A DNA stretch of 64,000 nt from the NCBI RefSeq assembly GCF_020034665.1, contig NZ_JAIQDI010000002.1, forward strand, positions 2,604,001 to 2,668,000, in the 5' to 3' direction. The number at the start of each line of letters is the position of its first letter. Position 1 is the stretch's first letter. The position numbers were made by a program, and so were the translations under genes. This DNA comes from Niabella beijingensis (GTDB lineage Bacteria; Bacteroidota; Bacteroidia; Chitinophagales; Chitinophagaceae). Below the pieces are notes generated by a model, which was not told the DNA's origin, searched no databases, and saw only the letters and a list, made by a program, of their open reading frames with translations. Positions 53,039 to 62,265 of the stretch are shown in pieces.

Positions 53039-53851
53039 TTATCCCACCCGCTCTGTAGGAGCTCTTCCAAACCGCTTCTTAAATGAATGAGAGAAATGCG
53101 AAAGGCTTTCGAAACCCAGGTCGAGGTAGATGGCGGATGGTTTTTTATTCTTTTTTTCGATCAGGTGCTGTGCTTCTGCAAGGCGTCTTTCCAGTAACCA
53201 TTGGCGCGGTGCCATCGTGAATATCTTCTGGAAGTCGCGCTTAAAGCCCGCAAGACTCCTGCCCGTAAGCCGTGCAAATTTTTCAATGGGAACATTGTAA
53301 TGAAAATTGTTAAGCATGAACCTTTCCAGATCGATCTTATAAGGATCCGTAAAATCGAACAGGAAGCTGGTGAGCCCGGGCATAATATTCAGCAGGAGAT
53401 ATACGGCTTCTTTTATTTTCAGTGCACTTACTGCCTGGGTGATCTGCGCCTCCGGATGATGAACATACGAGACCATGGATTGAAAGAAACTACGCAGAAA
53501 ATCATCTCCGGGAATAAGAATGTTGGAGGGCCCCATATACTTTTGCCCCGTTTCGATCTGTTCCTCAAGGGCGATCTGCCGCAGCATCGCTTCCTGAAGC
53601 CGGATAACAATGGTCTGATAGTTTCCTCCATCCAGGGGTGTCTTTGTAATCTGCCCTAACTGGTTCTTGTGTATCAGCAGCATTTCACCGGGGCCCATTG
53701 ATAGCTTCTGACTGGCCGTCTCCAGTGTAAAAGTACCGGAGACCTGCATTACCAGTGTACTGTGTTCCATAAATGCACCTTTCTCCTTTCGCACAGAAGA
53801 GCTGTAAGAAAAAAAGATGTCCCCGGGGATAACTTCAGCAGGATTCGCCAT
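53039..53851 (-). CDS. AraC-family transcriptional regulator (paralog 2)
   Basis: 270 residues: a cupin-like N-terminal part (STLVMQVSGTFTLETASQKLSMGPGEMLLIHKNQ), LLFDF-type core segment (SFLFDFTDPYKIDLERFMLNNFHYN), and the AraC helix-turn-helix pair (VPIEKFARLTGRSLAGFKRDF, PSAIYLDLGFESLSHFSHSFKKRFG). It lies 38 bases downstream of, and on the same strand as, the aldo/keto reductase, so it may be co-transcribed with and regulate it. It is paralogous to the regulator at 51.3 kb, with the toxin-antitoxin pair in between. Confidence 0.9.
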   Translation of the reverse strand: MANPAEVIPGDIFFSYSSSVRKEKGAFMEHSTLVMQVSGTFTLETASQKLSMGPGEMLLIHKNQLGQITKTPLDGGNYQTIVIRLQEAMLRQIALEEQIETGQKYMGPSNILIPGDDFLRSFFQSMVSYVHHPEAQITQAVSALKIKEAVYLLLNIMPGLTSFLFDFTDPYKIDLERFMLNNFHYNVPIEKFARLTGRSLAGFKRDFQKIFTMAPRQWLLERRLAEAQHLIEKKNKKPSAIYLDLGFESLSHFSHSFKKRFGRAPTERVG

Positions 53852-53889
53852 TATGTAAAGATATAAAACTGCAGGGCTTTTCTCCTGTT

Positions 53890-54870
53890 TTACGACCGCT
53901 GCAGATAGGTGCTTCCCAGTATGGCACCCGGTGCAAAACAGGTGTTCAGCAGGCTCATCTCTTCCGGGGTGAACAGGATTTCCATTGCCTGGATATTTTC
54001 GGGCAGCCTTGATCTTTTACTCATACTAACCAGCGGCATGATATGAGCTCCCTGCGCATTCACCCAGGCGATCGCCAGTTGCACGGGCGTATACCCCTTC
54101 CTTCCGGCCAACTCCTTCAGCACTTCCACTTTCTCCAGGTTCTTTACCAGGTTCGCTCCCTGAAAACGCGAAAAATGATTGTGATAGGCGTTTGCCGGAA
54201 GCGGTGCTTTCATCTCCCCCGTAAGCAATCCCTCCGCAGTATTCGCAAATGCCACCACCCCGATCCCCAGTTCTCTGGCCACGGGAAGCAGTTCTGCCTC
54301 TATCTGGCGATCGGCCAGGGAGTATCCAATTTCCAGCGCGGAAACAGGATAAATGCTATTTGCCCGGCGCAGCTGATCCGCCGTTATCTCCGAAACACCG
54401 AGATGGCGCACTTTCCCTTCCCGGATCAGGTCGGCCACGGTACCGATCACCTCTTCATCGGGCACACTGCCATCAAGCCGGCACGGCTGGTAAAGATCTA
54501 TAACATCCACGCCCAACCGGACCAGGGAATAATTAATAAAATTCTTAATCGCCACGGGACGCAGGTCCAATCCGAGCATCTGGCCGCCATAGAAGATCGC
54601 GCCAAACTTCACGCTGATGAAAGCATCGTCTCTTCTTCCTTTGATCGCTTTCCCCACCAGCAGTTCATTATGCCCGCTACCATAAAAGTCACCCGTATTA
54701 AGAAAATTAATTCCGCTGTCCAGCGCTGCCCGGATGGTAGCGATACTTTCCTTTTCATCATTTACCGGTCCGCCCCAAACGGATGACATGCGCATGCAGC
54801 CTAATCCGAGTTTAGACACCTGCGGTCCGTTCTTACCTAATGCAATTTTTGTGATTGTTGTCATTGTCAT
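53890..54870 (-). CDS. Aldo/keto reductase with altered catalytic tetrad
   Basis: 326 residues of the (beta/alpha)8 NADPH-dependent aldo/keto reductase family. Compared with the usual Asp-Tyr-Lys-His tetrad, the sequence has N58 (INFLNTGDFYG), Y63, K88 (FISVKFG) and C130 (DLYQPCRLDG). So Asp is Asn and His is Cys, while Tyr and Lys remain. The subgroup with L-Y-x-P-x-R-x-D is known to lack the His. The protein ends with a canonical NADPH-binding region (IMPLVSMSKRSRLPENIQAMEI). Substrate unknown. Activity may be weak or specialised. Confidence 0.88.
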   Translation of the reverse strand: MTMTTITKIALGKNGPQVSKLGLGCMRMSSVWGGPVNDEKESIATIRAALDSGINFLNTGDFYGSGHNELLVGKAIKGRRDDAFISVKFGAIFYGGQMLGLDLRPVAIKNFINYSLVRLGVDVIDLYQPCRLDGSVPDEEVIGTVADLIREGKVRHLGVSEITADQLRRANSIYPVSALEIGYSLADRQIEAELLPVARELGIGVVAFANTAEGLLTGEMKAPLPANAYHNHFSRFQGANLVKNLEKVEVLKELAGRKGYTPVQLAIAWVNAQGAHIMPLVSMSKRSRLPENIQAMEILFTPEEMSLLNTCFAPGAILGSTYLQRS

Positions 54871-55082
54871 GATTTTTTAACCCTGCAAAGATCTGTGTTC
54901 ATTGCAGCGGCAGTTTGCCCGGGCGGCTCAATTTACTTGCCTGGAAAGCTCAGGCAATCCATCCTCGAACCAATCGGGACCACCAGGATACCCGGCTTTT
55001 ACAAATATAGGCGCCACCGGGTGCTGCCCTTAAAGGAGCAGTGCCCAGGTCCGGCTTAAGTATTTCTTTGGGGGCGGCTGGT

Positions 55083-55442
55083 TTACATAAAGAATTGCTC
55101 GGAAATAATCTTACCCTCCTTTACCGTATACACACATAGCTCCGACATCTTTTCCCGGTCTTTACCTTTCATTTTAAGATCCATAGTAAGCACAAAACAA
55201 AAGGCATTACCCGCAATTAACGGCTCAGAAACGGTGCTGCCATGCCGGGACTCCACCATGGCATTAAATTTCCGGTCCTTTTCCTTCAGGGCGGCCAGTC
55301 CTACCGTTTCTTTGTCAAAACCGGGAACCTCGAAAGGCTCAATGCTAACCGCAGCTGCGGCATACAATTCTTTTTGGGCCTGACTAAATTCTTCTTTACG
55401 GCAGTATTCGGCCAAACGGTAAGCGACTTGTTCTACTGTCAT
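55083..55442 (-). CDS. SnoaL-like / nuclear transport factor 2-like protein
   Basis: 119 residues: an N-terminal helix pair (VEQVAYRLAEYCRKEEFSQAQKELYAAAAVSIEP), GLAALKEKDRKFNAMVE, then a curved sheet (SEPLIAGNAFCFVLTMDLKMKGK, SELCVYTVKEGKIISEQFFM). This is the cone-shaped NTF2/SnoaL fold, common in small stress or polyketide enzymes. A promoter box TAATTTTG lies at 55465-55472 on the minus strand. No catalytic residue can be named. Confidence 0.8.
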   Translation of the reverse strand: MTVEQVAYRLAEYCRKEEFSQAQKELYAAAAVSIEPFEVPGFDKETVGLAALKEKDRKFNAMVESRHGSTVSEPLIAGNAFCFVLTMDLKMKGKDREKMSELCVYTVKEGKIISEQFFM

Positions 55443-55464
55443 AATTCTAGTTTTATTTGTTAAC

Positions 55465-55472
55465 CAAAATTA
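55465..55472 (-). promoter_or_regulatory. -7 box of the SnoaL-like gene
   Basis: On the minus strand TAATTTTG, an exact TAnnTTTG match, 22 bases before the ATG at 55442. No -33 TTG found at 19 bases. Confidence 0.45.
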
Positions 55473-55665
55473 CAGATTTGGCAGGTGTTGAATGCGGGGT
55501 CGCAAACGCACCCAACCCGCAGAAATATCAGGCGCCCTGACAGGTTTCAACACCCCACCCGGGAATTTATTAAACCAGGTTGCAATCAGGGTGTTATCCC
55601 CGGCGGCTCCGGTACATTTTACCGGCCCCCGCTAATGCTACATTTTTTCGTGTCGAATTCAGCCC

Positions 55666-55764
55666 TTAAACTCTGAAATATATCAGTAACATCAGGGAAA
55701 CTGCAATAAGGGCGAGCAACAGCAGCAGGATTATAAACCCGTTTCCAGGATTTGGGCGGGACAT
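55666..55764 (-). CDS. 32-residue single-helix membrane peptide
   Basis: The minus-strand ATG at 55764 opens a 32-codon frame: a short polar start (MSRPNPGNG), one 19-residue helix rich in Leu, Ile and Ala, and a terminal YFRV. Its composition is what a real membrane peptide would have, not random DNA. It lies in an otherwise empty stretch and matches no family I know. A chance ORF cannot be excluded. Confidence 0.4.
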   Translation of the reverse strand: MSRPNPGNGFIILLLLLALIAVSLMLLIYFRV

Positions 55765-56064
55765 ACAATTATTTTAGGTACAACAATATACGGAATATTT
55801 GTCACTAAAATTCGTTACAACAGGCCTCTTATATATTTTGTAAATTGCGGACTCTGTATCAACAGGTTTAAATACAATCTAACTGCCGGGGTTTCTACCT
55901 TGGCTTTTTTCTTTTTCCAGGTCCGGTTTTCCACGTATTATGACAGTTCCGGAGAATTGCCTCATCCCGGACGGCAGGGCTATCATATTATTTGCTATGC
56001 CCACAAATAAATCTTTAATTTGACCTGTTATATTGCATAGCCTGCCCACTAAACGCAGAAACAC

Positions 56065-57513
56065 ATGAAAGAAATCCGGATCAGGAATTATTACATACGC
56101 TTCCTCCTGGGCCTGGCGCTGATCGTCCAGGGTTGCAGCACTACTTCAAGATCAAACAGCGCGACAAACACAGATAAAGTCCCGGTCCAAGGGCTGTTTG
56201 CGATCCGGGATGTCACCGTCATTCCTATGACCCCTGAAAACAAAATCATCGAACATGCCACTGTTTTGGTTAAGGGCAATAAAATAGCGGCCATCAACGG
56301 AGCAATCCCTGATTCAGCTGAAATGATAGACGGCAAAGGGAAATGGCTGATTCCCGGGCTTATCGACATGCATGTCCATAACCTGGCAGCTATTAATTTT
56401 GGCACGAATTATCCAACAAAAGGCGCCTCTTTCTTCATGAACGATCAGGATTTTATGCTACTGTACGTCGCAAACGGCGTCACCACTGCATTCGAGTTAA
56501 GTGGCCGGGCGGAACATTTCGGACAAAGAAATGAAATAAGAAGCGGTGCAGTGATCGGACCGCGCATTGCCCTTGCGGCATTAATAGACGGAGGAAACGG
56601 TTCCGGCATGATTGCCAACACACCCGCTGATGGCCGTCAGATTGTACGGGTGGCCAAAGGAATGGGATACGAATTTATAAAGGTCTATTCGAGTCTTGAT
56701 ATCGAAACATACCGTGCCATCGTTGACGAAGCAAAGAAACAATCGATGAAAGTGGTAGGCCATATTCCAAATGCCTTCAAGGGCAGACTGGAAGAGGCCT
56801 TTGTACCCAACTTTGACCTCGTTGCGCACGCAGAGGAATATGCCAAGCAAACGGATGATTTCAGCGACCGGGATGCCCGGCGATTTGCCCGGTTGGCCCA
56901 AAAAAACGGAACCTGGCTTTCCCCCACGCTGATCACTATGGTACGGATTGCCCAACAGGCCCGTACGCTGGATAGCATCCGCAGTTTAAAATACCTCTCC
57001 TATGTCCATCCGCTCGTACAAAGCAAATGGTTAACATCCAATCAATACAATCGCAATACCAGCGCCGACCGTGTTGCCTACTTTGAAAAACTAAACGCAT
57101 TTCATATCCGGCTGGTAAAAGCGTTCAAAGAGGCGCAAGTTCCTATTGTAGCCGGAACAGATGCCGGAACTTCAGGTGTTGTATGGGGTTATTCGTTACA
57201 CGACGAACTGGAATTGCTGGTAAAGGCAGGGCTAACGCCCGCGGAGGCTTTAGCAGCTGCCACGCGACTTCCCGCAGCCTGGCTCCAGATAAGCGATAAA
57301 ACCGGAACCATTGAGGAAGGAAAATTTGCCGACCTGGTGTTGCTGGATGCCAACCCTATGATTGATATAAGGAATACCAGAAGTATTTCCGGTGCATTTT
57401 TCGACGGAAGATGGATCAAAAAAGAACAGATCAACCGCATGCTGTCTGTTTTGGCGGAAAAAAACAAGTCGGATTCCGGCAAATATGAGTGGTCCGAGCG
57501 AAATAAAAACTAA
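56065..57513 (+). CDS. Amidohydrolase-family metal-dependent lipoprotein
   Basis: 482 residues. A lipoprotein signal ends at C24 (LIVQGCSTT). The amidohydrolase barrel follows: small beta domain (VIPMTPENKIIEHATVLVKGNKI), metal-binding H-x-H in LIPGLIDMHVHN, K in YEFIKVYSS (likely carbamylated), H in VVGHIPN and LVAHAEEY, and D in VAGTDAGTSG, then the second small-domain strand (GTIEEGKFADLVLLDANP). The imidazolonepropionase-like branch contains dipeptidases and cyclic-amide hydrolases; the substrate here is unknown. It is outer-membrane or periplasm anchored, single gene. Confidence 0.92.
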   Translation: MKEIRIRNYYIRFLLGLALIVQGCSTTSRSNSATNTDKVPVQGLFAIRDVTVIPMTPENKIIEHATVLVKGNKIAAINGAIPDSAEMIDGKGKWLIPGLIDMHVHNLAAINFGTNYPTKGASFFMNDQDFMLLYVANGVTTAFELSGRAEHFGQRNEIRSGAVIGPRIALAALIDGGNGSGMIANTPADGRQIVRVAKGMGYEFIKVYSSLDIETYRAIVDEAKKQSMKVVGHIPNAFKGRLEEAFVPNFDLVAHAEEYAKQTDDFSDRDARRFARLAQKNGTWLSPTLITMVRIAQQARTLDSIRSLKYLSYVHPLVQSKWLTSNQYNRNTSADRVAYFEKLNAFHIRLVKAFKEAQVPIVAGTDAGTSGVVWGYSLHDELELLVKAGLTPAEALAAATRLPAAWLQISDKTGTIEEGKFADLVLLDANPMIDIRNTRSISGAFFDGRWIKKEQINRMLSVLAEKNKSDSGKYEWSERNKN

Positions 57514-57774
57514 GTCTGGTCAGGCTTCCCCAAAAGCAAATAGGATGAATAGCTATAAATGCCCGGCTATCTCCCGGCCGATCGGATGCCCCGGGAGAAA
57601 CAACAGTTACCGGTGATGCAACAACAGGTAGACATTATAAAATACACTTTCATATGCTGTAGACATTTTATAGACGTTTTGTATTAGGAATCCTGTTGTT
57701 TCTGCCACATCTTTATCCCCTGTTTCTTTCAGTACCTGTATGCACTCCTCATCAACCTGATAAATCTCCAGCCT

Positions 57775-59364
57775 ATGTCTATGCATGAAATCGAAGACCT
57801 GATCGAAGACACCACTTATCTGACTGACCGTGCTTCCGGCTATGATTTAAATACCAGGCGCGATATTTTATACAACCTGTATGAATTAATGGCACTTTTC
57901 GACACCAGTTACACGCATTTCCGGGTAATCGGTATTTTGCTTAAATATCGTTTTGTATATCAGATACCACTGGCAAATTATCCCCAGCTCGGCATAACCG
58001 ATGCGCAGTTACCTTCTGCCGGCGAAAGCGGATGGGTACATGACGGCGACACCACGATCGGCTATGCCGTAAATACAAACGGGGACGTGCAGCTGTATGG
58101 CGATGCCGGGGATGTACTCTGGGCACGTTTATGCAGCCTGCAGCTTTTGCCGGAAGCAGACCGGCAGATGCCCCAAAAAATGTCCGCTGTAAAACTGGCA
58201 ACCACCATTATGCTTGAGGCAGAAGAACAGCAGGACCTGACCCTGCTGGGAAAATGGTATAATTTTTTCACCAATGCGGTCTTTAATAAAGATTTTGGGG
58301 AAACGGAAGGCGTCCCGGCCACCTTTAACCGCCTGTTAACGGACGATGATTATACCCGGCTCCGCAATATCGCCCTGCGCAACCAGCTGAACAAACAGAA
58401 AACAGGGCACAACCAGGATAATTACCTGAGTTTTCCGGGCCTAAAATACCAATTGGATCTGGCAGCAGGAATAGAAGAGACCTATATCGTCCGCTACCTG
58501 CTGGAACTCTCAAAAAGCACCGGCCAGCTGCAGGCATTATATGAAAAAGATAAAAAGGCGCTTGAGAAAAGACCTGAAAAAATCGGGCTCATTCATAAAA
58601 TGATCGACGCCCGTTTAGGGCCTGCCAACTGGAACTACGTACAGATTGAAAAAGGAAAAACATGGAGCTGGTATAAGGATCTGGAAGACCGGAAATACGG
58701 AGGCCCGGGGCACCGGATATTTATACAGATTGATCTGGATGCAGCGGAAAGAGCGCTCTTTTGCAAACAGGCCATCCAGCACAGTCTTATTTTACAGTGG
58801 CAGGAAAAGCGGCCGACGCTTGCACCTGCCGACTGGCATTTCTATTATGATATCAATAACTGGCTCCCTGATGATTTTATCACCGGGAACAAACACTTAA
58901 ACCGTTTTGGCGTTTGGAAATTTGACGTAATGCAATCCGAAAAAATACTGCTTAGGCATTTAGAGAACCTGCTGGCCGGGCTGCAGTTATTGGGAAATGA
59001 TTATTTTGATTTTGTGCTGACGGAGTTCCCGGAAAAGTTTTCAAAACAGGACCCTCAAAAAATAGTGCACCTGCTGGAAGAAGGAGAAGACGGAATAGGG
59101 ATTATACCCAAACATATACTATTCGACAGCAAGATCACCACTTTGACAGCCTTTGCAAAAATTTATTCTGAACAAGGGGATCTTAAAAAGACAGAAAGCA
59201 TGATGACCCAGATCAAAAAAATTTCAGAAACAGAACGCATCAGTTCCCTGCAAAAAGATGCGGCGATCAATCCCGTCCTCGAATACTGGCAAAATGCCCG
59301 ACAGGTAGTTTTCCCCCCGGTATGGCATTATTACCTGATGCAGGCATTAAGACGAAAGGCGTAA
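57775..59364 (+). CDS. Hypothetical protein, 529 residues
   Basis: A large soluble, acidic-to-neutral protein without signal peptide or membrane helix. The N-terminal half is helical (SMHEIEDLIEDTTYLTDRA, RDILYNLYELMALFD); the middle has a beta-rich stretch (GDTTIGYAVNTNGDVQLYGDAG); the C-terminal half has aromatic-rich helices (FHYYDINNWLPDDF..type, then LENLLAGLQLLGNDYFDFVL). There are no recognised enzymatic motifs. It is flanked by an amidohydrolase and a small zinc-ribbon gene. I know no family. Confidence 0.65.
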   Translation: MSMHEIEDLIEDTTYLTDRASGYDLNTRRDILYNLYELMALFDTSYTHFRVIGILLKYRFVYQIPLANYPQLGITDAQLPSAGESGWVHDGDTTIGYAVNTNGDVQLYGDAGDVLWARLCSLQLLPEADRQMPQKMSAVKLATTIMLEAEEQQDLTLLGKWYNFFTNAVFNKDFGETEGVPATFNRLLTDDDYTRLRNIALRNQLNKQKTGHNQDNYLSFPGLKYQLDLAAGIEETYIVRYLLELSKSTGQLQALYEKDKKALEKRPEKIGLIHKMIDARLGPANWNYVQIEKGKTWSWYKDLEDRKYGGPGHRIFIQIDLDAAERALFCKQAIQHSLILQWQEKRPTLAPADWHFYYDINNWLPDDFITGNKHLNRFGVWKFDVMQSEKILLRHLENLLAGLQLLGNDYFDFVLTEFPEKFSKQDPQKIVHLLEEGEDGIGIIPKHILFDSKITTLTAFAKIYSEQGDLKKTESMMTQIKKISETERISSLQKDAAINPVLEYWQNARQVVFPPVWHYYLMQALRRKA

Positions 59365-59484
59365 GAACACTTTGACCTGCCGCGCTCCATTAACCGTACT
59401 CAACTGAAACGCAATATCCGCGTTCTGGAGGCAGCCGCCTGGCCGGATCTTTTTGTATTGCACATAATTTGTTGGTTCTGCCAG

Positions 59485-59667
59485 TTATATCGTCAGTGTA
59501 TAAGACTTTCGTTTGCATTTATAGCAGACGTACCTTCGCAATGGCAGGAAGAACAGAACCGTCTTTACCCATTTCGGCCGGTGTACCCGTTCGTCAAGCC
59601 TGCCCGTTTTACAGTATGGACAACGGCGCCTGCGTTTTTCTTTTTCAGAAACTGAGTTCTTATTCAC
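59485..59667 (-). CDS. Small basic zinc-ribbon protein
   Basis: 60 residues, on the minus strand. The sequence KEKRRRRCPYCKTGRLDERVHRPKWV, then PLRRYVCYKCKRKSYTL, contains two CxxC knuckles (CPYC and CYKC) separated by a basic linker with an FFLPL stretch. It resembles a family of small Bacteroidota proteins with one zinc ribbon, probably nucleic-acid or ribosome associated. Too short to be sure, but the pattern is too regular for chance. Confidence 0.7.
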   Translation of the reverse strand: MNKNSVSEKEKRRRRCPYCKTGRLDERVHRPKWVKTVLFFLPLRRYVCYKCKRKSYTLTI

Positions 59668-60092
59668 TTTTGCTGGTTTAACAGATAGAACCGCAAAGTT
59701 CAGTCTGTCAAATTACCCCAATGTTAAATCCGTGAAAATACTGTTAACGGAATCTTGTACCTGGAACAGTCCTCTATATGACGGCAAAAAAGCAGGAGCG
59801 TCCTGTTCAGCTCTCTTTCGTCACCGCTCATCTAAGGAAACGTCCGGACCAGCTAGTTTTTTGAAATCAGATCAATGACATTCATCATCGCCGGGATAGA
59901 ACCTTTTTTTAATCTTCATCAGCTCCGGCGGTATCGGAAACGCTGATGTGGAGATGACAATATCGATTACCAAATTGCCAATAAAAACGATTCCCATTTC
60001 AAAACGAATATTCATATTTGTCATCACTAAACAGTACATACACAGGTCATAGAAATAAGATACAAAGTTTAGCGACAATACAAAAAATCAAG
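59668..60092. other. 425-base intergenic region upstream of the cytochrome gene
   Basis: It lies between divergent genes. Open frames exist on the minus strand but show no protein-like features. No clear promoter match. Confidence 0.4.
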
Positions 60093-60554
60093 ATGCGGAA
60101 AATTTTCACCCTGGGTCTCTTTATCATTTCTTTTAACGGTTATTCGCAGGTGGCCAAAAAACCAATAGCCAGGAGACCGGTCGTCCACAAACCGGTTGCA
60201 CAGGTTTCGGAAACAACTCTGTCTATAAGAAGAGGTAAACTGGTCTATCAGAAATTCTGCCTTTCCTGCCATCAACCGGACGGTGGGGGCGTTCCGAATT
60301 TAAATCCGCCACTCGTTGGCACCAGCAACATTCTGGGTAAAAAATCCAGGCTTGTTAAAATAGTAAAGAACGGACTTCAGGAGCACGTTGAGATTGACGG
60401 AGAGTACTATTCCAACAACATGCCTCCTTTTAAAATGCTGACCGACCAGCAGATCGCAGATGTGTTAACCTATATACGAAAAAGCTTTGGCAACAACGCT
60501 GCTGCAGTGTTAAAAAGCGAGGTAACCCAATACTATGCAAAAGGGAAAAAGTAA
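60093..60554 (+). CDS. Secreted c-type cytochrome
   Basis: 153 residues from the ATG 60093 (MRKIFTLG); the frame is open to 60018. A signal peptide ends near SFNGYSQ. A basic proline-rich linker (KKPIARRPVVHKPVAQ) leads to one cytochrome c domain with C56-L-S-C59-H60 heme attachment and a likely Met ligand in YYSNNMPPFKML. The spacing (about 60 residues from CxxCH to the Met) is that of class I cytochromes. It could donate electrons to an oxidase or periplasmic dehydrogenase. The gene stands alone. Confidence 0.92.
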   Translation: MRKIFTLGLFIISFNGYSQVAKKPIARRPVVHKPVAQVSETTLSIRRGKLVYQKFCLSCHQPDGGGVPNLNPPLVGTSNILGKKSRLVKIVKNGLQEHVEIDGEYYSNNMPPFKMLTDQQIADVLTYIRKSFGNNAAAVLKSEVTQYYAKGKK

Positions 60555-60684
60555 CAGGGTTTGAAAGCCCCCCTGCATTATTGCTCACTCATACAATCAG
60601 CAATACCTTGTTATACCTCGGATCATCGGACGCCTGATGATGACCTGGACAGATGTCCCGTTCCCGGGAAATGCCATGCGTTCT

Positions 60685-61614
60685 TTATACCGTATGCGCT
60701 TTATGTTTCCAGCGTTTATGCGTCCATAGCCATTGATCGGGTGTTTTACAGATGGTTTGCTGCAGTTTATGGGCATAGACCCGGGTGATTTCGTGTACCG
60801 GCATTGCTGAGGGGTTCTCCGCCACCAGGGAAAAACTGACCTCCCAGTGTTTTTCAGAGGTACGGTTCAGCTCTAAATAGACAACAGCCGCACCGGTAGC
60901 CCGGGCCAGTTTTTCGGCACCATTGAACATCAATGTAGACTGATGCATAAATTCCACCCGGCATCTGGCATCCGGGTCGGGCGACTGGTCGGCGATAAAC
61001 AGATATAAGGCGGGATCCTGCTTATGTTGCAACATATACCGGGGAGCCTGCAACATGGGCAGCAATTTCATACCAAATCTGGAGCGTATGTAAAGCAGCA
61101 ACCGGTTCATCCCTTTATTGGATAAGGGCCGGTAAACGGCGTATACCTGCGAGGTAAAATACCGGGGTAATATACTGAGGCATTCCCAGTTGCCGCAATG
61201 TCCCATCATTGCAATAACCGGGCGGTTCTGGCGATGATAATATTCTATTAATTCAGGATTCCGGAGATGCAGCCGGGTTTTAAGTTCAGACTCACTTATC
61301 GACATCAGTTTTACAACCTCCACCAGCAATTTGCTGAAATGCCGGTAAAACCGGCTGGCAACTGCATCGATTTCCCTGTACGACATCTGCGGAAAGGAAC
61401 GTGACAAATTTTGAAAGACCACTGCGTAGCGGTATTTTAACAACCGGAAGAAAAGAAAATAAATCAGTCCCGCTACAGCATACAAAACGGTAAACGGCAG
61501 CAGGCTGCACAGGTATATCAGCAGGGCGGTTAACAGGTAAGTAAGGGAACGTTGTTTCCCGCCGGCTGCAACGCCTCTTGCTGTTTGTCTGGTGTGATTG
61601 ATGGCCTTTTTCAT
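60685..61614 (-). CDS. LpxL-type lysophospholipid/lipid A acyltransferase
   Basis: 309 residues, membrane anchored (two hydrophobic helices about 25-65). The catalytic HxxxxE motif is GHCGNWE (about 137-143). DARCRVEFMHQ, the partial block around MFNGAEKLARATGAAVVYLELNR, and the C-terminal region (TPDQWLWTHKRWKH) are typical of the HtrB/LpxL family that adds secondary acyl chains to lipid A. Bacteroidota use it in lipid A, sulfonolipid or ornithine-lipid assembly; the exact acceptor is unknown. Its ATG overlaps the TGA of a small upstream ORF by four bases (ATGA). Confidence 0.9.
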   Translation of the reverse strand: MKKAINHTRQTARGVAAGGKQRSLTYLLTALLIYLCSLLPFTVLYAVAGLIYFLFFRLLKYRYAVVFQNLSRSFPQMSYREIDAVASRFYRHFSKLLVEVVKLMSISESELKTRLHLRNPELIEYYHRQNRPVIAMMGHCGNWECLSILPRYFTSQVYAVYRPLSNKGMNRLLLYIRSRFGMKLLPMLQAPRYMLQHKQDPALYLFIADQSPDPDARCRVEFMHQSTLMFNGAEKLARATGAAVVYLELNRTSEKHWEVSFSLVAENPSAMPVHEITRVYAHKLQQTICKTPDQWLWTHKRWKHKAHTV

Positions 61615-61823
61615 CTTGAATAACCCTTAGACACAAACCAGCCGTTGGAGATACCGGCCATATTGTTCCTGTAAATAATCTGTTTAAAAAATGCGCGCTT
61701 CAAACCAAGTGCTGTAAAATGCCAGATATGCACTACAGCCAGCAATGACAAATATGCGGCATAGTTAATGTCATTTCTGATCAGTTGCTGCGCAATCCGG
61801 TTGTTTTGTATATTTTTTTTCAT
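61611..61823 (-). CDS. Small protein overlapping the acyltransferase gene
   Basis: 70 residues from the ATG 61823 (MKKNIQNN); the frame is also open up to 61847. Its TGA overlaps the acyltransferase ATG (ATGA), so translation is probably coupled. One hydrophobic stretch (INYAAYLSLLAVVHIWHFTALGL) could be a membrane helix, followed by a basic tail. No family. Plausible but small; it may be a leader peptide. Confidence 0.45.
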   Translation of the reverse strand: MKKNIQNNRIAQQLIRNDINYAAYLSLLAVVHIWHFTALGLKRAFFKQIIYRNNMAGISNGWFVSKGYSR

Positions 61824-62265
61824 GCTTCTTCCAGGAAATACAACCATCAGGAAGGTTCCCCCTATGCAGGCAAGCGTTTAAACATACTTTTAACATTCTG
61901 TAGGAATGATATAAAAGGAGGGCTGAAAAGATTATAACAGAGACGCTATTTCGCAACAGGCCAGACCGATATGCAGACTTCCGTTTGCCGCAGCGGTTCA
62001 AACCCGGCTTTTCCGGATTGTTTATCAGCGTGCAGTCATCGCAACAATGTCTCCCCGGAGCAGCATTTTCATTTTTTACCAAATGGTAATTCCGATACAA
62101 TTATTCTTTTTATTCTTTGCATAAGAGTAGAAACAATGAACAATACACCTTCCATATTACACATGCCCGCAGTGATCGTTTTTCCAGGCGCCGGGTAGCT
62201 TTACCCGCTTCCTTACAGGCATTCGTCTTACTAATAATCAACACACCTCGTTAAATATTAAAATT
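61824..62265. other. 442-base intergenic region between divergent genes
   Basis: No credible ORF. It must hold the promoters of the acyltransferase/small-protein operon and of the SDR gene. I found no exact TAnnTTTG box. Confidence 0.4.

Larger units (their letters stand above)
55443..56064. other. 622-base region before the amidohydrolase, with one mini-gene
   Basis: It holds the SnoaL promoter box (55465-55472), the 32-codon membrane peptide gene on the minus strand (55666-55764), and about 300 further bases without visible features before the amidohydrolase ATG. Nothing else is credible. Confidence 0.45.
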
